From positions 1-16,495 of the forward strand of contig JAIOXC010000017.1 of assembly GCA_021741795.1 (NCBI GenBank): a stretch of 16,495 nucleotides of DNA. The letters run 5' to 3'. Source of the DNA: Ilumatobacteraceae bacterium. GTDB lineage: Bacteria; Actinomycetota; Acidimicrobiia; Acidimicrobiales; Ilumatobacteraceae. The notes beneath the pieces are model-generated. The model did not search any database and was not told where the DNA came from. It saw nothing but the letters and a program-made list of their open reading frames with translations. Both the position numbers and the translations under genes were made by a program. This document shows, one piece after another, positions 12,622-16,495 of the stretch (position 1 is its first letter; every line of letters starts with the position of its first letter).

Positions 12622-15528
12622 ATGTCTGCAAAACCCCCAGCCCAAAACGAGCCTCGATCCGCCAATGGCGCGATAGCGGGCAATGACCCAACCACAAAGA
12701 CACCCCTATTTCGATATCCCGCCACATTGGCGACCCAGGTTGAGACTAAATGGCAAGACATCTGGGAGCGCGAGGGCACTTTTGAAGCACCAAACCCAGC
12801 CGGACCCCTAGCCCAACCCGACAAGGTTGCAGGTCGCGAGAAATTGTTTGTTCTCGACATGTTTCCATACCCATCGGGCGCCGGCCTGCACGTTGGTCAC
12901 CCCCTCGGCTACATCGCCACCGATGTTTTTGCGCGCTACAAACGCATGGACGGATTCAATGTCTTGCATGCGCTCGGATATGACAGTTTTGGATTGCCAG
13001 CCGAACAACACGCCATCGTTACTGGCATTCACCCACGCATCAACACCGAATCAAACATCGCAAACATGCGCCGTCAGTTGCGACGCCTCGGCCTTGGTCA
13101 TGATGCACGACGCAGTGTCTCGACAACAGACGAGTCGTTTTACAAATGGACACAATGGATCTTTTTACAGATTTTTAATTCGTGGTACGACGAAACTCTC
13201 CATCGTGCACGACCAATCGCCGAACTTGTGGCCGAATTTGAAAGTGGTAAGCGCGCAACGGGTTCGCTTGCGTGGTCAGAGCTCAGCAAAGTTGCACAAC
13301 AAGAATTGATCAGTCAATACAGGCTCGTCTATTTGTCGGACGCACCTGTCAATTGGTGTCCAGGGCTTGGCACGATTCTTGCAAACGAAGAAGTCACTGC
13401 AGAAGGTCGAAGCGACATCGGCAACTACCCCGTTTTTAAGCGCAACATGCGGCAATGGACAATGCGCATCACCAAATACGCAGATCGCTTGCTTGAAGAT
13501 CTTGATCGCCTTGACTGGCCAGAACCAATCAAATTGATGCAACGCAATTGGATTGGTCGCAGTGTTGGAGCAAAGGTTCTCTTCGCATCGACTGCTGGAA
13601 CAATCGAGATCTTCACCACGCGTCCCGACACATTATTTGGCGCAACATTTATGGTGCTGTCTCCAGAGCACCCGATGGTTGATGCAATGACAACTTCCGA
13701 TCAAAAGAAATCTGTTGATGCATATCGCGCAGCGACTGCAGCAATGCAAGATGAAGACCGTCGAGACGAAACGCGTGTCAAGACTGGTGCATTCACAGGC
13801 TCATTTGCCACCAACCCAATCAATGGCGCAAAGATTCCTGTGTGGATTGCTGACTATGTATTGATGGGCTACGGAACTGGCGCAATCATGGCTGTGCCTT
13901 CCGGCGACCAACGCGACTTTGATTTTGCTCGCAAGTACGACCTGCCAATTGTGGCAACGCAGATGCCTAATGATGAGTGGTTCACATCTCGCGATATTGC
14001 AATTTCGGATGACTGCAGCACCTGGCCGCAGGCTTTTGTTGGCGAAGGTACATACATCAACTCTAAAAATGATTCGTTAACCCTCAATGGCGAGCGCACG
14101 ATTGAAGAAGCAACGCTGCTGGCAAACACGTGGCTCGAAGCAAATACATGTGGCGCGAGCGCCGTCACCTACCGCCTGCGCGATTGGTTGTTTTCACGCC
14201 AACGCTATTGGGGCGAGCCGTTTCCAATTGTGTACGACGGGGACGATCAGCCAATTGCAGTTCCTACACATTTGTTGCCAATCAAACTTCCAGAACTCGC
14301 CGATTTCAAACCTCAAACACTCGATCCGAACGACCAGACCTCCGATCCAATTCCACCTCTCGCACGAGTTGGCGACTGGGTCAACGTCACTCTCGACTTG
14401 GGTGACGGGCCACGCCAATACCGTCGCGAAGTCAACGTCATGCCGCAATGGGCAGGCTCGTGTTGGTACGAATTGCGATACCTCGACCCCACAAACTCCG
14501 AAGCGTTCATTGACAAAGACGTTGAGAAATATTGGATGGGACCGAAACATGATGGTCACACCGGCGGTGTGGACCTCTATGTAGGTGGAGTCGAGCACGC
14601 AGTGCTGCACTTGCTCTACAGCCGCTTCTGGCACAAAGTGTTGTTTGATCTTGGCCATGTGTCGAGCCTCGAGCCATTCCATCGTTTGTTCAATCAGGGC
14701 TACATCCAGGCATACGCATATCGCGATGATCGCGGACAGACCGTGCCCGCCACTGAAGTCACCGAGGTCGGCGGTGCTGGAAGTAATCAATATGAATGGA
14801 ACGGCGAAAAGGTAAAGCGCGAATACGGCAAAATGGGCAAGAGCCTCAAAAATATTGTTACGCCAGACGAAATGTATGACGAGTTTGGTGCAGACACATT
14901 CCGGCTCTACGAGATGTCAACTGGACCACTCGAAGCAAGCCGCCCTTGGAACACTCGCGATGTTGTGGGCATGCAACGCTTCTTGCAGCGCGTATGGCGC
15001 AATATGGTCGACGAGGACACCGGTGAGTTGCATGTAAGCGATGACGCAGCACCACTTGCATTGCAACGCGAGCTGCACAAAGCAATACAAGGTGTTGGCA
15101 ATGATCTTGAGCACCTGCGATTCAATACCGCTATTTCCAAGTTGATCGAACTCAATAATGCGCTGACCATCTATGTCAACGAGGCCGGCTCTACGCCGCG
15201 CGAAGTTGCAGTGCAGATGACACAGATGCTTTCACCACTGTGCCCTCACATGGCCGAAGAGATCTGGCAGCGACTTGGCCGCACCGAGTCACTGACGTAC
15301 ATGCCGTTTCCAAAAGCCGATCCGCAATTGCTGGTGCACGACACCATCGAGATTCCGGTTCAAGTCAACGGCAAAATGCGCGCCAAGCTGTCGGTTGCGG
15401 CCGATGTTTCAGATGACGAATTGCGCGCGCTTGCCCTGGCCGATGAAAAAGTGGTGCAGATGCTCGCTGGTGCAACACCGAGCAAGATCATTATCGTGCC
15501 GAAGCGCCTCGTCAATATTGTTTTATAA
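12622..15528 (+). CDS. leuS: Leucyl-tRNA synthetase
   Basis: LeuRS charges tRNA-Leu with leucine. The 968 residues form a class I synthetase: FPYPSGAGLHVGHPLGY with the HIGH-type motif HVGH (90-93), a CP1 editing domain with TTRPDT (332-337) and GYGTGAIMAVPSGDQRD (Asp429 in the editing-site position), WLFSRQRYWGEPFPI, and the KMSKS-type loop as KMGKS (737-741). The C-terminus is the anticodon-binding helical bundle (SPLCPHMAEEIWQRLG) and a small terminal domain (VQVNGKMRAKL). An N-terminal extension of ~28 residues (polar, Pro/Asn-rich) precedes the conserved YPATLATQVETKWQDIW; a later start cannot be excluded. It lies divergent from rbfA, and its TAA directly abuts the stop of the convergent LLM gene. 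Confidence 0.98.
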   Translation: MSAKPPAQNEPRSANGAIAGNDPTTKTPLFRYPATLATQVETKWQDIWEREGTFEAPNPAGPLAQPDKVAGREKLFVLDMFPYPSGAGLHVGHPLGYIATDVFARYKRMDGFNVLHALGYDSFGLPAEQHAIVTGIHPRINTESNIANMRRQLRRLGLGHDARRSVSTTDESFYKWTQWIFLQIFNSWYDETLHRARPIAELVAEFESGKRATGSLAWSELSKVAQQELISQYRLVYLSDAPVNWCPGLGTILANEEVTAEGRSDIGNYPVFKRNMRQWTMRITKYADRLLEDLDRLDWPEPIKLMQRNWIGRSVGAKVLFASTAGTIEIFTTRPDTLFGATFMVLSPEHPMVDAMTTSDQKKSVDAYRAATAAMQDEDRRDETRVKTGAFTGSFATNPINGAKIPVWIADYVLMGYGTGAIMAVPSGDQRDFDFARKYDLPIVATQMPNDEWFTSRDIAISDDCSTWPQAFVGEGTYINSKNDSLTLNGERTIEEATLLANTWLEANTCGASAVTYRLRDWLFSRQRYWGEPFPIVYDGDDQPIAVPTHLLPIKLPELADFKPQTLDPNDQTSDPIPPLARVGDWVNVTLDLGDGPRQYRREVNVMPQWAGSCWYELRYLDPTNSEAFIDKDVEKYWMGPKHDGHTGGVDLYVGGVEHAVLHLLYSRFWHKVLFDLGHVSSLEPFHRLFNQGYIQAYAYRDDRGQTVPATEVTEVGGAGSNQYEWNGEKVKREYGKMGKSLKNIVTPDEMYDEFGADTFRLYEMSTGPLEASRPWNTRDVVGMQRFLQRVWRNMVDEDTGELHVSDDAAPLALQRELHKAIQGVGNDLEHLRFNTAISKLIELNNALTIYVNEAGSTPREVAVQMTQMLSPLCPHMAEEIWQRLGRTESLTYMPFPKADPQLLVHDTIEIPVQVNGKMRAKLSVAADVSDDELRALALADEKVVQMLAGATPSKIIIVPKRLVNIVL

Positions 15529-16323
15529 CTAGCGTTTTATAGCAAGTCGTTTTGCGTCGGGCACGCCACGCATCAACAAAATAATTTTGTTCACACCCTC
15601 GTTTGCCAGTTCTTGACAAACAGTGGAAGTTGGATCTAACAACGCCTCGTCAAACCAGTCCCACACCGAGACGATGAAGTCAGACTTGCCAGCTGCTGTC
15701 GCGGCGTCTTGCGCGACTCTCAAAATCTCGGCGCGCTGCGGATGACTTGCCCGAATGTTGATGCCATCCGTCCGCATTCCGGCAATCCGAGCAAGCGCCA
15801 TGCTGTTCACTCCAACAATTCTTGGTGGCAACTTGCATGGCATCTCAAATGTCGCAAACTTCTCGTCACGAGTTGGCGACCATATCTCGTCCAACACATC
15901 GAGCGTGTGCTCAAGCTTCGCATGACGCTCGCTCATGGTCGCTGGAAGCGTGATTCCGAGAGCCAGTTGCTCTGCAGCAAATATGCTCGCTGGCGATGCA
16001 CCCGCACCGAGACCAAGTAACAATCGTCCGCCAGAAATGTTTTGCACTGTGGCCGCAGAACTTGCAAGCACACCTGGGTGCCTGTTGCCAACATTGGCAA
16101 CAAGGGGTCCAATGCTGATCGTTGAAGTAATTGCAGCCAAGGCGCCAAGCAAAGTGAAGCACTCTGGCATAGAAGGCGCATTCATGACTTGACCCGACAA
16201 ATGATCAGCAACCCACAATGTTGAATAATTATTTTTTTCAGCGATCAGCGCAATTTCAACCAATTGTGCCCACGAACATTGGCCTTGGTTGACTTGTAAA
16301 TCGATACTTAATTCATTAATCAC
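15529..16323 (-). CDS. LLM class (luciferase-like) oxidoreductase, probably F420-dependent
   Basis: The 264 residues have the TIM-barrel pattern of bacterial luciferase-like flavoproteins: an N-terminal strand (ELSIDLQVNQG), YSTLWVADHLSG, the family segment TSTISIGPLVANVGNRHPGVLASSAATVQNISGGRLLLGLGAG, then TLDVLDEIW and a short C-terminus. GRLLLGLGAG and the preceding NRHP are characteristic of F420-binding members as opposed to FMN-using monooxygenases, though sequence alone does not settle the cofactor. fbiC in this window shows that F420 precursor is made. The protein is shorter than many relatives (300-350). The start is GTG at 16323 with no Shine-Dalgarno, so it may be leaderless. The substrate is unknown. 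It is divergent from the gene at 16363 and convergent with leuS. Confidence 0.87.
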   Translation of the reverse strand: MINELSIDLQVNQGQCSWAQLVEIALIAEKNNYSTLWVADHLSGQVMNAPSMPECFTLLGALAAITSTISIGPLVANVGNRHPGVLASSAATVQNISGGRLLLGLGAGASPASIFAAEQLALGITLPATMSERHAKLEHTLDVLDEIWSPTRDEKFATFEMPCKLPPRIVGVNSMALARIAGMRTDGINIRASHPQRAEILRVAQDAATAAGKSDFIVSVWDWFDEALLDPTSTVCQELANEGVNKIILLMRGVPDAKRLAIKR

Positions 16324-16350
16324 AGTGAATTGAGTATTACATCACAGGAG

Positions 16351-16356
16351 TAGAAT
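16351..16356 (+). promoter_or_regulatory. -10 box of the rightmost gene, leaderless start
   Basis: TAGAAT matches the -10 consensus at five of six positions and ends six bases before the ATG at 16363. The possible -35 sites are TTGAGT (16330-16335, 15-base spacer) and GAATTG (16327-16332, 18-base spacer). An AGGAG at 16346-16350 lies 12 bases before the ATG, but it would be upstream of the predicted transcript start. Confidence 0.45.
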
Positions 16357-16362
16357 TAACAC

Positions 16363-16495
16363 ATGAACATTGTGCATGCCCCGATGTTGCAAATTCTTGA
16401 TACCAAGCGCAATTCGCTCACCGAGATCCTTGCAGTGCTCGCCCAAGACGGTGGAGTCATCGCGCACAACATGCTCTCGCCCCAGGTCGTTGCCA
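16363..16495 (+). CDS. Possible phytanoyl-CoA dioxygenase-like protein, 3' end beyond window
   Basis: Only 44 codons are visible, from ATG 16363 to the right edge. The segment LTEILAVLAQDGGVIAHNML followed by SPQVVA resembles the N-terminus of the phytanoyl-CoA dioxygenase (PhyH) family, Fe(II)/2-oxoglutarate oxygenases that often begin with a helix, then DG-x-VV and a loop SPE-x-V. None of the iron or 2-oxoglutarate ligands lies in the visible part, so the call is tentative. A second ATG at 16384 has no ribosome-binding site; 16363 is preferred because of the -10 box just upstream. It is divergent from the LLM gene across a 39-base gap. Confidence 0.45.
   Translation, partial: MNIVHAPMLQILDTKRNSLTEILAVLAQDGGVIAHNMLSPQVVA

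Noticed and set aside
15520..15541. Direct repeat GTTTTATA twice, six bases apart, around the leuS and LLM stops
   Set aside because: It is short, AT-rich and inside coding ends; no sign of a mobile-element target duplication.

Overview
The window looks like a chromosomal segment of a moderate-GC (roughly 50% by eye) actinobacterium. The pointers are an rpsO-pnp-dapB run with a PNPase of actinobacterial type, a fused CofG-CofH FO synthase (FbiC) for coenzyme F420, a DUF222/HNH endonuclease of the 13E12-like family, a luciferase-like F420-type oxidoreductase, frequent GTG/TTG starts, and several TAnnnT -10 boxes lying 6-9 bases before a start codon (leaderless or nearly leaderless mRNAs). The combination fits Acidimicrobiia, perhaps an aquatic lineage, but that placement is inference. 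I see no rRNA, tRNA, CRISPR array, insertion sequence or prophage.

Layout. Bases 1-666 (minus) hold the N-terminal part of a secreted protein with a degenerate lysostaphin/M23-like domain. Bases 742-4479 (minus) are the block rpsO, pnp, dapB, with a long base-paired leader between rpsO and pnp. Bases 4644-6017 (plus) are ribE directly abutting a chorismate mutase-VOC fusion gene. Bases 6146-7664 (plus) hold a DUF222-HNH gene and a small ribbon-helix-helix gene. Bases 7818-10226 (plus) are fbiC, meeting ribF tail to tail with a 12-base overlap. Bases 10215-12559 (minus) are the operon rbfA-truB-ribF. leuS (12622-15528, plus) is divergent from rbfA, and its stop codon abuts that of a convergent LLM oxidoreductase gene (15529-16323, minus). 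A probable phytanoyl-CoA-dioxygenase-like gene runs off the right end (16363 onward, plus). No gene-free stretch exceeds 300 bases; the largest are 4041-4215, 4480-4643, 7665-7817 and 6018-6145, each described below.

How the parts relate. Two themes stand out. One is RNA metabolism and translation: S15, PNPase, RbfA, TruB, LeuRS. PNPase and RbfA both carry unusual Gly/Ser/Arg- or Gly/Ser/Lys-rich repeat tails. The other is flavin and deazaflavin metabolism: riboflavin synthase, riboflavin kinase/FAD synthetase, FO synthase (which draws on the riboflavin intermediate 5-amino-6-ribitylaminouracil and on tyrosine), a chorismate mutase fusion (aromatic amino acid branch) and a likely F420-using LLM enzyme. 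The best candidates for something under-described are the chorismate mutase-VOC fusion, which has lost one usual VOC metal ligand, and the edge gene for a secreted M23-like protein read from an apparently leaderless GTG.
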